Positions 8,479-17,335 of a stretch of 64,000 nucleotides of DNA are shown one piece after another. The position numbers were made by a program, and so were the translations under genes. Within the stretch, counting starts at the first letter, position 1, and every line of letters begins with the position of its first letter. The DNA is from Hymenobacter sp. BT18 (GTDB taxonomy: Bacteria; Bacteroidota; Bacteroidia; Cytophagales; Hymenobacteraceae). The notes under the pieces are model-generated. The model did not search any database. It was not told where the DNA came from and saw only the letters and a program-made list of their open reading frames with translations. Where the stretch lies: NCBI RefSeq assembly GCF_012273015.1, contig NZ_CP050954.1, forward strand, positions 3,698,001 through 3,762,000, written 5' to 3'.

Positions 8479-9654
8479 CTATTGGCTGTTAGGCTGAACC
8501 TTCACCGCATCACCCGGCTTCACCTGCAGAATGCCCGTGCGGATGACCGAGTCGCCCACGGCTAGGCCGTCAGTAATCTGGATAAGCCGGTCGGAGCGCA
8601 CCCCAATCTTCACCTTCTTCGGTACCATCTTACCCTGCTGCACGGTGTACACACTGTAGCCGCTGGCTTCGGGAATGACGGCCTCGGTGGGCACCTGCAG
8701 GGCATCGGAGGTCTGGCTAAGCTGCAGGTTCACTTTCACGAAGGCGCCGGGGCGCAGCTCATTGTTAGTATTGGCGAAGCGGGCGCGCACGGTTTGGGTG
8801 CGGCTCACCGGGTCAATCTGCGGGTCGAGGGCATAGACTTTGGCTTCGTACTTTTTGTTAGAAGCCTCGTCGGTGATAGTAATAGGGTCGCCGGTGCGCA
8901 CCAGGCTGGAGAAGCGGCTGGGCACCGTGAAGTTGATTTTCACGGGTTTCACGCGGGAAAGCGTGGTTATTTCAGCCCCGGGGCTCACGTAGGTGCCTAC
9001 GGTGGCCGTCGTCAGGCCCAGCACCCCGGAAAAGGGGGCCCGCACGTAGGCTTTGGCCAGCGAAGCCCGCAGCGTCTGCAAGTCAGCCTGGGCCGTGAGC
9101 AGCTGGTTGTTGGCCTGCTCGTATTCCTGGGCGCTGATGTATTCCTTGTCGAGCAGGACGCGCTGGCGCTTTTCCTGGTCGCGGAACAGCTTAATGTTGT
9201 ACTCCTGCTTGCGCAGGTTCGACTGTATCTCGTCGGCGTTGATGCTGAATAGCAACTGCCCTTTGCTCACAGGCTGCCCTTCCCGAATATTGAGGCTGGT
9301 AATCTTACCCGAAATTTCGCTTTTGATGACCACCGATTCCTCCGCCAGGATAGAACCCGTGGCCGCTACCTCATCGGCTAGGCTAGTGGCCTTCACTACG
9401 TACACCTGCACCGGCAGCTTCTGGCCGCTGCCCTTGCCGCCCGCCCCGCCGGGGCCACCTTTGCCCGGCGCACCGGCTGCCCCCTTGCCACCGCCGCCTC
9501 CACCTTTGCCCGCCTCAGCGGTCTGCGACGGAAAAAACTTGATTTTCACGAAGGCCAGCACCGCCACCACCGCCAGCGCCAGTAGCCACCAGCGCCACGC
9601 GCCGCCTTTGTGTTCTTCTTCCTGAATAGTGTCTTCTTGTTGCTGCGTCTGCAT
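8479..9654 (-). CDS. efflux RND periplasmic adaptor (membrane fusion protein)
   Basis: A 391-residue protein with a short cytosolic acidic tail, one membrane anchor (about residues 24-43), then a Gly/Lys/Ala-rich linker of about 35 residues before the adaptor domains. The lipoyl half-motifs (SGKITSLNIREGQPVSKGQL and AYVRAPFSGVLGL), a short hairpin, the beta barrel and the membrane-proximal domain follow in the HlyD/AcrA order. It bridges the pump and channel encoded downstream. First gene of the efflux operon; start at ATG 9654, since upstream codons add nothing typical. The linker is longer and more Gly-rich than usual for AcrA-type proteins. No regulator gene is adjacent. Confidence 0.9.
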   Translation of the reverse strand: MQTQQQEDTIQEEEHKGGAWRWWLLALAVVAVLAFVKIKFFPSQTAEAGKGGGGGGKGAAGAPGKGGPGGAGGKGSGQKLPVQVYVVKATSLADEVAATGSILAEESVVIKSEISGKITSLNIREGQPVSKGQLLFSINADEIQSNLRKQEYNIKLFRDQEKRQRVLLDKEYISAQEYEQANNQLLTAQADLQTLRASLAKAYVRAPFSGVLGLTTATVGTYVSPGAEITTLSRVKPVKINFTVPSRFSSLVRTGDPITITDEASNKKYEAKVYALDPQIDPVSRTQTVRARFANTNNELRPGAFVKVNLQLSQTSDALQVPTEAVIPEASGYSVYTVQQGKMVPKKVKIGVRSDRLIQITDGLAVGDSVIRTGILQVKPGDAVKVQPNSQ

Positions 9655-9768
9655 GTAATGTCGTAAAGTGCCCCCTGCCACCTGCTTACTGTCACCCGGG
9701 CCGGGTTCTCAAAACGCCGGCAGCCCTCTAAAAGTTAGGCGGGACGTAGATTCCTAAATGGGTAGACA

Positions 9769-9802
9769 CCAAAAAAGCCTGCATGTTGCAGGCTTTTTGG
9801 TA
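9769..9802 (-). terminator. terminator after DUF892 gene
   Basis: Inverted repeat ACCAAAAAAGCCTGC / GCAGGCTTTTTGGT around a 5-base loop. It gives a GC stem with A/T tracts on both sides, so it may work in both directions. It lies just past the stop of the minus-strand DUF892 gene and upstream of the efflux operon. Confidence 0.8.
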
Positions 9803-9816
9803 AAAGGGCGGGGAAG

Positions 9817-10311
9817 TTACATGGCCCGCTGGTTGATATAGCTCTTGGCCAGGTCGTTGAGCTTGGTGTCGGTGAGCTGCTCTTCCTGGAGCGTTTGGCG
9901 CAGCAGGGAAGCGGCCTCCGTGTGGCCCAGGCGCTCGGCATAGTGCGCTGCCGTACCGTAGCCCGATATTTCGTAGTGCTCCACGCGCTGGGCAGCGGCA
10001 ATCAGGGCCGCGTCTTTTACTTCGTCGGTAGCGTCTTCCGAAATGGTTTCTTTGCCCTCGGCTACCAGGCCCTGCATGGCCTTACACGTATGGCCCGAGA
10101 GGTCAATGTTCAGGCCCCGACCAATCTGCTCCAGGCGGCTTACCTGGTTCATCGTTTCCTGCAGGTGCTTTTCAAAGCCCTGGCGCAGGCGCGCATCCCG
10201 GGCTTCGCTGGCCATATCGGGCAGGGCTTTCACCAGTTGGGTTTCGGCGCTATATAGGTCTTTGAGTTGTTCTGTGAACAGGTCGTCGAGGCTTTTGAGT
10301 TTATTGAACAT
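9817..10311 (-). CDS. DUF892 (YciE/YciF) ferritin-like protein
   Basis: A 164-residue all-helical protein: FNKLKSLDDLFTEQLKDLYSAE at the start and the helix VEHYEISGYGTAAHYAERLG are diagnostic of the YciE/YciF (DUF892) family, whose members form four-helix ferritin-like bundles that bind a di-metal site through Glu and His residues. Family members are linked to stress response, but the biochemical role is not settled. Start ATG at 10311; an upstream in-frame start would add eight hydrophobic residues absent in the family. It is a single-gene unit with a clear terminator downstream. Confidence 0.88.
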   Translation of the reverse strand: MFNKLKSLDDLFTEQLKDLYSAETQLVKALPDMASEARDARLRQGFEKHLQETMNQVSRLEQIGRGLNIDLSGHTCKAMQGLVAEGKETISEDATDEVKDAALIAAAQRVEHYEISGYGTAAHYAERLGHTEAASLLRQTLQEEQLTDTKLNDLAKSYINQRAM

Positions 10312-10445
10312 GGGTAGGAGAATAAGATGAAACAAGTAATGCAGCCGGAATTGGCTGCTTGCTGCCTTACTTACGCCCGTACTCCAGGGACAGTTGTTAC
10401 GTTATTTTGGCCTTTCTTCCCGCCTAAGTTCTTAAGCTCCACTGT

Positions 10446-10799
10446 ATGCTGAGCCCCGCTGCTGCCGACAAACACCGCAACTTTTTTCAGGATATACACG
10501 AGGTAGTGCGCCTGGTGCCACCCGGCCGCGTAACCACCTACGGCGCCATTGCGCACTACCTTGGTGCCCGGCACGGGGCCCGCATGGTGGGCTGGGCCAT
10601 GATGGCGGCCCACACCGCCGATGCTTACGTGCCGGCCCACCGCGTCATCAACCGGCAGGGCCTGCTCACGGGGCGGCAGCACTACGCCACGCCCACGGCC
10701 ATGCAGGAAGCCCTCGAAGCCGAAGGTATTCGGGTAGTGGATGACCAGGTGCAGAACTTCGATGCGCTGTTCTGGGACCCCAGCACGGAGCTAGGGTAG
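10446..10799 (+). CDS. alkyltransferase-like (ATL) DNA repair protein
   Basis: The 117-residue protein matches the DNA-binding domain of O6-methylguanine methyltransferase: VPPGRVTTYGAIAHYLG (residues 25-40), the recognition helix ARMVGWAMMA and the active-site segment at 63-67. That segment reads PAHRV where true alkyltransferases have PCHRV, so the acceptor Cys is replaced by Ala64. Such proteins (ATLs) bind alkylated guanine, flip it, and hand it to nucleotide excision repair instead of repairing it directly. Length fits ATLs, which lack the N-terminal MGMT domain. It ends 6 bases before the convergent gene at 10806. Confidence 0.88.
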   Translation: MLSPAAADKHRNFFQDIHEVVRLVPPGRVTTYGAIAHYLGARHGARMVGWAMMAAHTADAYVPAHRVINRQGLLTGRQHYATPTAMQEALEAEGIRVVDDQVQNFDALFWDPSTELG

Positions 10800-10805
10800 A
10801 TTAGG

Positions 10806-12163
10806 CTAACGGTCAGGCCGCATTTTCTTGGTGTAAAAGATGCCCTCCTTAGCGGGTACTATCACCAGCGTTGGCTTGTCGGCCGCAGTTTTCTGCTTGA
10901 TTTCCACGTAGGTAGTAGCCGTGAAATCGGGTGCAAACGAGAGGCAGGCTGTTCCTGTTTCGGGTAGGCACAGCTGTAGCTCTTTGGTTTTGCTGGTCCA
11001 TGGAATACGCACAAACTGGCTGCCCGGCAGCTGGGTTAGTGCCTGCCCGTTGAGCTGCACCGCCACAGCGGAACCATTGCCGCGCCGGAAAAGCACTACT
11101 TGGGCAGTATCACCTTGCGATATGGCTTGCTGAACATGGGTATCCAGTACGCGACCCGTACGCAGGCTTAACGAGTAGGGGTGAGGTGGGCTGCTGGTGG
11201 CCGCACCGGCAATGGCCGCACCAGCCAGACCGCCCACTGCGGCTCCTACGGCTACCGCTTCGGCGTCGGCCGTGCTTGGCCCGGTGAACTGAAACGTCTG
11301 CCCGGCGCGCTCCAGCGGATACAAGTGGTTTCGATAACGGATATACGCTTGCTGGCCATCCGAAAATCCCCAGGCTTTATTGAGCTGTTTCTGCAGCGCC
11401 GGGTTGGAGGAAGTGACCTTTACCTCCTCCATACCCTGCCACCCTGCTCCCGTGCGGGGCTGGCGCACCAGCGTGAAGGGCACGCGGGCATCGGGCTGGT
11501 TGCTGCGAAAATCCTCGAAGGTGGCAAACATGCCCTGACCTGGAGCCGCCGTGAGCAGAATGGGGTAGGCGCGCAGCATGGTTTGATAATCGGCGGCAGC
11601 CAGGTAGTCGGCGGCTGAGAGCGGAGTGGCCGCGGCTATAGCGTCGGGCCAGTTAAGGTTCTGCAAGCGCAGGAGGGCTTGGCGGAAGCCAAAGGCTAGG
11701 TTATCGTCGTGCAGGCCGGTCGTTTCGAGGCCGCCTTTCCGGATGGTTTCGAGGTAGCGCACCAGTATCACGTACGAGCTGTCGGGCTGCTGCACGGCAA
11801 AATCGATATCAAACACGGCCAGGGCGTGTTCGGACGCGGCCCCAACTTCCTCTTCGATGGTGAGTTCATGCACGCGCACGATTACCGGCCGGGTGCTCGG
11901 TTGGGCCGGCAGTTGGGTGCTGAGCCAATGCGTAAGGCCTGCGGCCACGCCGCCCGTCAGGTTGGCCGGTACCGGCTGGTTGATCAGCCCCTGATGCACC
12001 CAGCCAATGCGGCTGCGGTCGGGGCGCAAATCCAGCACGCGGGCTATGTGAAACGTAGCAGCAGGCTAAGCTTTTGGTCATTGAGGCGCACCAGGAACGG
12101 ATTGGTCTGGGCCGGGGCCCTCAGGGCCGCCAGAAGGAGGGTTATGACCAGAAGAAATTTCAT
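10806..12163 (-). pseudogene. exported protein with frame break after the signal peptide
   Basis: The main frame (10806-12038, GTG at 12038) codes 410 residues without a signal peptide. A second frame starts at ATG 12163, encodes a clean signal peptide MKFLLVITLLLAALRAPAQ plus the mature start TNPFLVRLND, and stops at 12046-12044, right where the main frame opens. Joining them needs one -1 shift near 12045-12060 and gives a normal exported protein, so a one-base deletion (or read error) in one gene is the best reading. The mature part ends with beta-rich segments, and about residues 270-290 form a Gly/Ala zipper (AVGGLAGAAIAGAA). No known domain. If real, the mutation makes it a pseudogene. 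Confidence 0.6.
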
Positions 12164-12359
12164 ACTCATGGAATGCTGCTGCCACCGTGGCCTTCGTCCG
12201 GGCAGGAGTGGATAAGAGATATAGAAGGAGGCTAACCGCCACAACGGAGTACTGGCGGTCAGCCAAAAATACGTCTCCGGCGGATGGTTTTTCGGCGGAT
12301 CGGCCGGCATAGTGCAAAAACATCGGCCGGGCAGTACTAGGGGCTTCTCCTCAATCCCT

Positions 12360-12367
12360 TACCTTTG
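12360..12367 (+). promoter_or_regulatory. -7 box TACCTTTG for the TonB receptor gene
   Basis: TACCTTTG is an exact match to the Bacteroidota -7 consensus TAnnTTTG and sits 34 bases before the ATG at 12402. No clear TTG is seen at the -33 position. Confidence 0.6.
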
Positions 12368-12401
12368 CAGCGCGCATAGCCGTTACCCCTCTGCTTATTG
12401 C

Positions 12402-15203
12402 ATGAAACACACTGTACTTTCCCTATTACTGAGCCTGCTGACCATCCTGACGGCCGCGGCTCAGACGTATTCCATCAAAGGCCGCGTGCTCGATAAGCTC
12501 ACCGGCGAATCCCTCCCCGGGGCTACCGTGCAGGTAACGGGCAATGGGGCTAACACCGGCGCCGGCGCCGACCCCGAGGGCAACTATCAGGTGCCGGGCC
12601 TCAAACCCGGCACGTACGTGGTGCGGGCCTCCTTTATCGGCTACAAAATGCTGGAGCAGCGCGTAACGGTGGGCAGCCAGAATGCCGTGGCTACGTTCCG
12701 TTTGGCCTCCGATAACGCTACGCTTAATGAAGTGCAGGTAATTGCCTCCGTGGCCGTGGAGCGCGAAACGCCCGTAGCCTACGCGGCCGTGAATGAGGTG
12801 AAGCTGCGCGAAACCCTGGCCGCCCGTGACCTGCCCATGATTCTGAACGAAACCCCGGGCGTGTACGCTACCCAGGGCGGCGGCGGCACGGGCGACTCCC
12901 GCATCAATGTGCGCGGCTTCGACCAGCGCAACGTGGCCGTGATGATCAACGGCGTACCCGTAAACGACATGGAAACCGGCCAGGTGTACTGGTCGAACTG
13001 GGACCTGGGCGACGTAACCAAGAGCCTGCAGGTACAGCGGGGCCTGTCGGCCGCCAAAATTGCCGTACCCTCGGTGGGGGGCACCATCAACGTACTCACC
13101 AAGGGCTTCGACGACAAGCGCAGTGCCTTGGCCCGCCTCGAAACCGGCTCCAACAACTACCGCAAAGCCTCGCTGATGCTGAGCAGCGGTAACCTGCCCG
13201 GCGACTGGGCCTTCACGGCCTACGGCTCGCGCCGCACCTCCGATGGTTGGGTGCAGCAGGCTTTCGACGATGCCTGGACGTACTTCGGCAATGCCAGCAA
13301 GCGCCTGGGCCGGCACCGCCTCTCGCTCACGGCCTTGGGCTCGCCCCAGAAGCACGGCACCCGCTCTTTCCAGTCGCTAGTAGGGTTGTACTCCGATGCC
13401 AAAGCCCGCGCGATTGGCGCCAAGCCCGTGGTCGGGGGTAACCGGGGCTTCGATTATAACCCCTACTGGGGCACGTTGCGCCGCTACGACCGCGACCCGG
13501 AAACCCGCACCGCCAGCAACCTGGGCAAGGAAGAGGTGCTGAACGAGCGTAGCAACTATTACCACAAGCCCCAGATCAACCTCAACGACTTCTGGCAGGT
13601 AAACGACCGGCTGTTCGTGACTGGCGTGGTGTATGCCTCTTATGGTAATGGGGGCGGGGTGAGCGGCCTAACTAGCACCAACTCCAGCTCCCTGGACGTA
13701 CGCGACTACCAGACCGACTTCCAGGGCATCTACGACGAGAACGTGCGCAACCGCGACGTGGCGTCGATTGTAAAGGTGCCTGCTCCAACGCCCGATAATC
13801 CTAACGCTCAAAGGGAGGATACCACGTTTGACGCCGAAAGCCGCTCCAAGCAGTTCTTGGTCAACAACGTGAATAGTCACCGCTGGTACGGCTTTGTGCT
13901 GGGCGGCGACTATACTCTGCGCGAAAACCTCACGCTCTCGGCGGGGGTGGATGGGCGCCTCTACCGCGGCCTGCACTACCGCCAGGTGCGCGACCTGCTG
14001 GGTGGCACCTATGCCCTGAGCATCAACAACCGCAACGAAGACCCGGCCACCCGCCTGCGCGAGGGCGACAAGATCAGCTACAACTACGATGGCAAAACTC
14101 AGTGGCTGGGTGGCTACACGCAGCTGGAGTACAAAACCCCGGCGTTGTCGGCGGTGGTCAGCGGCACGGTTTCCCGCATCCGCTATAAGCGCATCGACTA
14201 CTTCAAGGCCCGGCAAGTGACGGTGAACGGGCAGCAGTACGACGTAGGCTTCAACCAGACCCAGACCATCGACGGCCGTACCTATACCGCCGCCGACGGC
14301 AAGACGGCCGAAACCGACTGGGCTTCTTACCTGGGCTACAGCGTGAAGGCCGGGGCCAACTACAACCTCACGGAGCACAACAACGTGTTTGCCAACGTGG
14401 GCTACAACAGCAAGGTGCCCTTCTTCAACCTGGTATATACCAACCAGGGCCGCCTCTACGACAATGTGAAGCCCGAGGGCATCACTAGCATCGAACTGGG
14501 CTACGGCATCAGCTACCCCAGCATGAAGGCGACGCTGAACGCTTACTACACGCTGTGGGCCAACAAAACCACGAACTCGGTTACCAACTCCTCCGGCAGC
14601 ATTGTGTATAACACGGTGCGCAACGTCAATGCTCAGCACATGGGCATTGAGATGAGCGTAGCCCAGGAAATCAGCCGCAGCTTGCAGCTGAACGCGGCCA
14701 TTGCCCTAGGCGACTGGCGCTGGACGGGCAAAGGGGTGCTGGTGCAGACCAACGAAGCCGGCGACTTTATTAACCCCAGCGAGCCGGAACAGCCCGTGTA
14801 CCTGGAAGGCGTGCACGTGGGCGACGCGGCCCAGAACCAGTTCCAGCTGGGCTTGCGCTACGAGCCCGTGAAGCGTTTGTACGTACGCCCTTCCTTTCTG
14901 CTGTTCTCCAAGTATTTCGCGTCCTTCAACCCCGAAACCATCGTAATTGAGAGCAGCCGTACCGACTCCTACCGCCTGCCCACTTCCTACAACCTGGACT
15001 TTCATATGGGCTACGATCTGCCGCCCCTGCGCCAGGGGAAAATGAAGCTGGGCTTCAAAGCCTCGGTGCTCAACGTGCTGAACCAGTTTTACTTCACCGA
15101 CGTCTCCAACCGCAACAGCGCCAACGTAATCGACCCGAACCTGACGCAGGCCTTCTTCAACCGGGGCCGCACGTTTACGGTGGGGATGTTTGTAGAGCTG
15201 TAA
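12402..15203 (+). CDS. TonB-dependent outer-membrane receptor
   Basis: A 933-residue protein with a signal peptide (MKHTVLSLLLSLLTILTAAAQ), a carboxypeptidase-regulatory-like domain (about 22-105, starting YSIKGRVLDKLTGESLPGA), a plug domain (about 125-250, with INVRGFDQRNVAVMINGVPV) and a 22-strand barrel ending with the aromatic-rich RTFTVGMFVEL. It imports a large ligand such as a siderophore or glycan across the outer membrane with TonB energy. No SusD partner follows, which points to a FecA/CirA-type siderophore or vitamin receptor rather than a SusCD pair. Start chosen at the ATG before the signal peptide. Confidence 0.93.
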   Translation: MKHTVLSLLLSLLTILTAAAQTYSIKGRVLDKLTGESLPGATVQVTGNGANTGAGADPEGNYQVPGLKPGTYVVRASFIGYKMLEQRVTVGSQNAVATFRLASDNATLNEVQVIASVAVERETPVAYAAVNEVKLRETLAARDLPMILNETPGVYATQGGGGTGDSRINVRGFDQRNVAVMINGVPVNDMETGQVYWSNWDLGDVTKSLQVQRGLSAAKIAVPSVGGTINVLTKGFDDKRSALARLETGSNNYRKASLMLSSGNLPGDWAFTAYGSRRTSDGWVQQAFDDAWTYFGNASKRLGRHRLSLTALGSPQKHGTRSFQSLVGLYSDAKARAIGAKPVVGGNRGFDYNPYWGTLRRYDRDPETRTASNLGKEEVLNERSNYYHKPQINLNDFWQVNDRLFVTGVVYASYGNGGGVSGLTSTNSSSLDVRDYQTDFQGIYDENVRNRDVASIVKVPAPTPDNPNAQREDTTFDAESRSKQFLVNNVNSHRWYGFVLGGDYTLRENLTLSAGVDGRLYRGLHYRQVRDLLGGTYALSINNRNEDPATRLREGDKISYNYDGKTQWLGGYTQLEYKTPALSAVVSGTVSRIRYKRIDYFKARQVTVNGQQYDVGFNQTQTIDGRTYTAADGKTAETDWASYLGYSVKAGANYNLTEHNNVFANVGYNSKVPFFNLVYTNQGRLYDNVKPEGITSIELGYGISYPSMKATLNAYYTLWANKTTNSVTNSSGSIVYNTVRNVNAQHMGIEMSVAQEISRSLQLNAAIALGDWRWTGKGVLVQTNEAGDFINPSEPEQPVYLEGVHVGDAAQNQFQLGLRYEPVKRLYVRPSFLLFSKYFASFNPETIVIESSRTDSYRLPTSYNLDFHMGYDLPPLRQGKMKLGFKASVLNVLNQFYFTDVSNRNSANVIDPNLTQAFFNRGRTFTVGMFVEL

Positions 15204-15215
15204 GCTGCCTTAGGC

Positions 15216-15266
15216 TAAACGCAGCAAGGCCCGGTTTCCAAAGGGAACCGGGCCTTGCTGCGTTTA
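15216..15266. terminator. bidirectional terminator
   Basis: A 51-base inverted repeat with arms of about 22 bases (left arm from TAAACGCAGC, right arm ending GCTGCGTTTA) around a short loop. It serves the converging TonB receptor gene and response-regulator gene. Confidence 0.85.
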
Positions 15267-15284
15267 CGGGGTAAGCCGGAAATG

Positions 15285-15698
15285 TTAGCCCACCACCGCG
15301 CAAAAGGATTCTCCGGTGTGCGCGGCTTCGATGGCGCCCCGCACTTCGTCGGGGTTGGCATTTTTAAGCAGGTAGCCATGGGCTCCTTCCGAGCGGAGCT
15401 GCTCGATAAGTTCGGGCTCGTCGTGCATGGAAATAATCACAATCCGTACCTGGGGGTACTGGGCCCGTAGCAGACGGGTAGTCTGCAGTCCGTCGAGCAC
15501 CGGCATCTGCAGATCCATCAACACGACATCGGGCGGAATGGACAAGGCATCAATGCATTCGAGCAGTTCTTGTCCGTCGCTGGCTTCAAAAAGCACCTCC
15601 ACGTTGGAAAATCCTTCTAGCAAGGCCCGTAGTCCTTTGCGGAACAGCAGGTGGTCGTCGACCAGGGCCAAACGGATGAGGGAAGCAGAAAAGGTCAT
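15285..15698 (-). CDS. receiver-only response regulator
   Basis: The 137-residue protein is a complete CheY-like receiver: acidic pocket Asp14-Asp15, phospho-acceptor Asp62 in MDLQMPVLDG, switch Ser90 and Lys112 in YLLKNANP. The sequence resembles NarL/LuxR-type regulators but stops six residues after the last receiver helix, and the bidirectional terminator follows, so no DNA-binding domain exists. It is the fourth and last gene of the cassette that includes the histidine kinase at 15763-16545, 64 bases upstream. It must act by protein contact or phosphotransfer, or the HTH has been lost. Start at ATG 15698; upstream in-frame codons run into the kinase gene. Confidence 0.85.
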   Translation of the reverse strand: MTFSASLIRLALVDDHLLFRKGLRALLEGFSNVEVLFEASDGQELLECIDALSIPPDVVLMDLQMPVLDGLQTTRLLRAQYPQVRIVIISMHDEPELIEQLRSEGAHGYLLKNANPDEVRGAIEAAHTGESFCAVVG

Positions 15699-15762
15699 AT
15701 ACGGAACGCAGGAGAGAGAAAAAAGCCAGGCAATATAGCGTTGTTTTAATATAAAAGCCGCC

Positions 15763-16545
15763 TTAGGTAGCTGCAAAGTAAGGGACCGGGAAAGATATCC
15801 AGACCTGCGTGCCGGCCCCAGGTGTAGACTGGTGGCGGAGTGTGCCTTGCAGCAGTTCAATGCGGCTGCGCATATTGGTAAGGCCAAGCCCGGTGCGCGT
15901 TTCGGGCGGGGGCGGCGTCTCCGATTGGATAGGGTCAAAGCCTACCCCATCGTCGGTGTAGGAGATGAGTACCCGGTTGGGGGCAAATGAAACCTGTAGG
16001 TGAATCTGGGCGGCTTTGGCGTGGCGCAGCCCGTTGCCGAGCAGTTCCTGCACAATGCGGTAAATAGCTAGTTCCTGCACGGCATTGAGGCCAGTAGGCT
16101 GCCCATGCAGCTGCAGCTCTACGCAGGTGCTGCCCGCCGGCACGGCCCGCGCCAACGACTGTAGAGCGAAGGCTAGACCAAACTTCACCAGGGCCGCGGG
16201 CAACAGGTTACGGGAAATGCGGCGTACCTCGCCAATAGCCTGGTCGAGCAGGGCCGTCATGTCCCGGGTTTGCTCGTGCATTTCCAGGGCCGTGAGGTGG
16301 AGTTTCACAATGGCCAGGGTGGTGCCTACTTCATCGTGCAGGTCGGAGGCTATGCGGCGGCGTTCTTCTTCCTGGGCCAGCAGAGCCGCTTCCAGGGCCT
16401 GGCGCTGGGCCGTTTCGCGCACGGAGCGCAGGTGGTCCTGCTGGCGCATCAGGCGCCGCTGGTGGCGCACCATAAACGCGGCTATGCTCAGGGCCAGGAG
16501 CAGGATAATGGGTATAAGAATAGCCGCTAACCGGAGAGCATCCAT
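15763..16545 (-). CDS. sensor histidine kinase (HisKA_3 type)
   Basis: The 260-residue kinase has one N-terminal membrane helix (about 8-26), a coiled linker, the HisKA_3 box RRRIASDLHDEVGTTLA with His70, and an HATPase domain with the N-box (Asn171 in NGLRHA), G1 (DDGVGF, 199-204) and G2 (GLGLTN). There is almost no extracytoplasmic loop, so it probably gets its signal from a partner, plausibly the 7-TM protein encoded 46 bases upstream. It should phosphorylate the receiver protein encoded downstream. HisKA_3 kinases normally pair with LuxR-type regulators, here missing the output domain. Confidence 0.92.
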   Translation of the reverse strand: MDALRLAAILIPIILLLALSIAAFMVRHQRRLMRQQDHLRSVRETAQRQALEAALLAQEEERRRIASDLHDEVGTTLAIVKLHLTALEMHEQTRDMTALLDQAIGEVRRISRNLLPAALVKFGLAFALQSLARAVPAGSTCVELQLHGQPTGLNAVQELAIYRIVQELLGNGLRHAKAAQIHLQVSFAPNRVLISYTDDGVGFDPIQSETPPPPETRTGLGLTNMRSRIELLQGTLRHQSTPGAGTQVWISFPVPYFAAT

Positions 16546-16591
16546 GCAGGAGGAAAGGCAACCAGGCTGACTGGCCTAGCTGGTAAGATAA

Positions 16592-17335
16592 TTAATAGGA
16601 CACCCTTACTCTTTCATCTTGCCGGCCGCAGTTGCGGTATGCCCACGTAAGCAGGACATAGCTAAGCAGTGTAACACTGGAAGAAACCAGCCCAAATACC
16701 GGCATAAGATATTTCCTGGTACTAGCGGCATGAACATCAATATTCAGTGAATTCATCAGAATATCCATTATCAGCGTGCCTGCAAAGAACAGAATAGTGT
16801 AGATGGTTACCCAGAACATAGGGTTGTGCTCTACCCGGCTTACAGGCAGTTCTACCAGAAGCTGTTCCAGATAGATGATGCTCAAGCCTAAAACAATTAG
16901 GCTTTCAGTAACCTGCGTAATGGTGTTGGGTTTATAGTTGGCAAATGGATTTAAATAAAAGGAATCCAGTAGGGCTAAAGCTACCAGCACGGGAACTAAC
17001 AGCCGGATGACTTTGCAAATCTGTTTATTATGAATGGCATAGTAGAACACCAGTAAGTGTCCCAACCCGTGGAAGTTACTCTGGAGGTGAAACAACGGCC
17101 AAGTAGACAGATTTGGATTTGTCTTAAAGCCGAAAAGCCGAACAAGCGTCGGTAAAGCCAACAAGAAGCAGTTAGTTTCCACCACTACCAGCACCCAGAA
17201 CAGTACTTGCAGCGGCTTGGTCCAGTAAGCGCGCCGTTGCCAGGCTAGCCACAAAGGAATAAGTAGCGCTACCTGACAAACCCAATACAGGGTATTACCC
17301 AGCGTAACAAGCCATTCTGGAAGTACAATATCCAT
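16592..17335 (-). CDS. 7-TM membrane protein, probable sensor in kinase cassette
   Basis: A 247-residue integral membrane protein with seven predicted helices (about 16-34, 41-66, 90-104, 109-128, 140-160, 171-193, 208-233) and no recognised domain. The start codon overlaps the stop of the upstream gene by one base (TAATG), showing translational coupling, and the kinase gene follows 46 bases later. The gene is far more AT-rich than its neighbours: two sampled 60-base lines have 22 and 23 G+C against 40 in a sampled line of the kinase gene. A sensing or anchoring role for the kinase is inference from operon context. Confidence 0.75.
   Translation of the reverse strand: MDIVLPEWLVTLGNTLYWVCQVALLIPLWLAWQRRAYWTKPLQVLFWVLVVVETNCFLLALPTLVRLFGFKTNPNLSTWPLFHLQSNFHGLGHLLVFYYAIHNKQICKVIRLLVPVLVALALLDSFYLNPFANYKPNTITQVTESLIVLGLSIIYLEQLLVELPVSRVEHNPMFWVTIYTILFFAGTLIMDILMNSLNIDVHAASTRKYLMPVFGLVSSSVTLLSYVLLTWAYRNCGRQDERVRVSY

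Noticed and set aside
12036..12060. Programmed -1 frameshift in the 10806-12163 gene
   Set aside because: No slippery heptamer or downstream stem is evident; a plain one-base deletion is simpler.
12426..14639. Long minus-strand frames opposite the TonB receptor
   Set aside because: Same shadow effect; the receptor motifs settle the coding strand.
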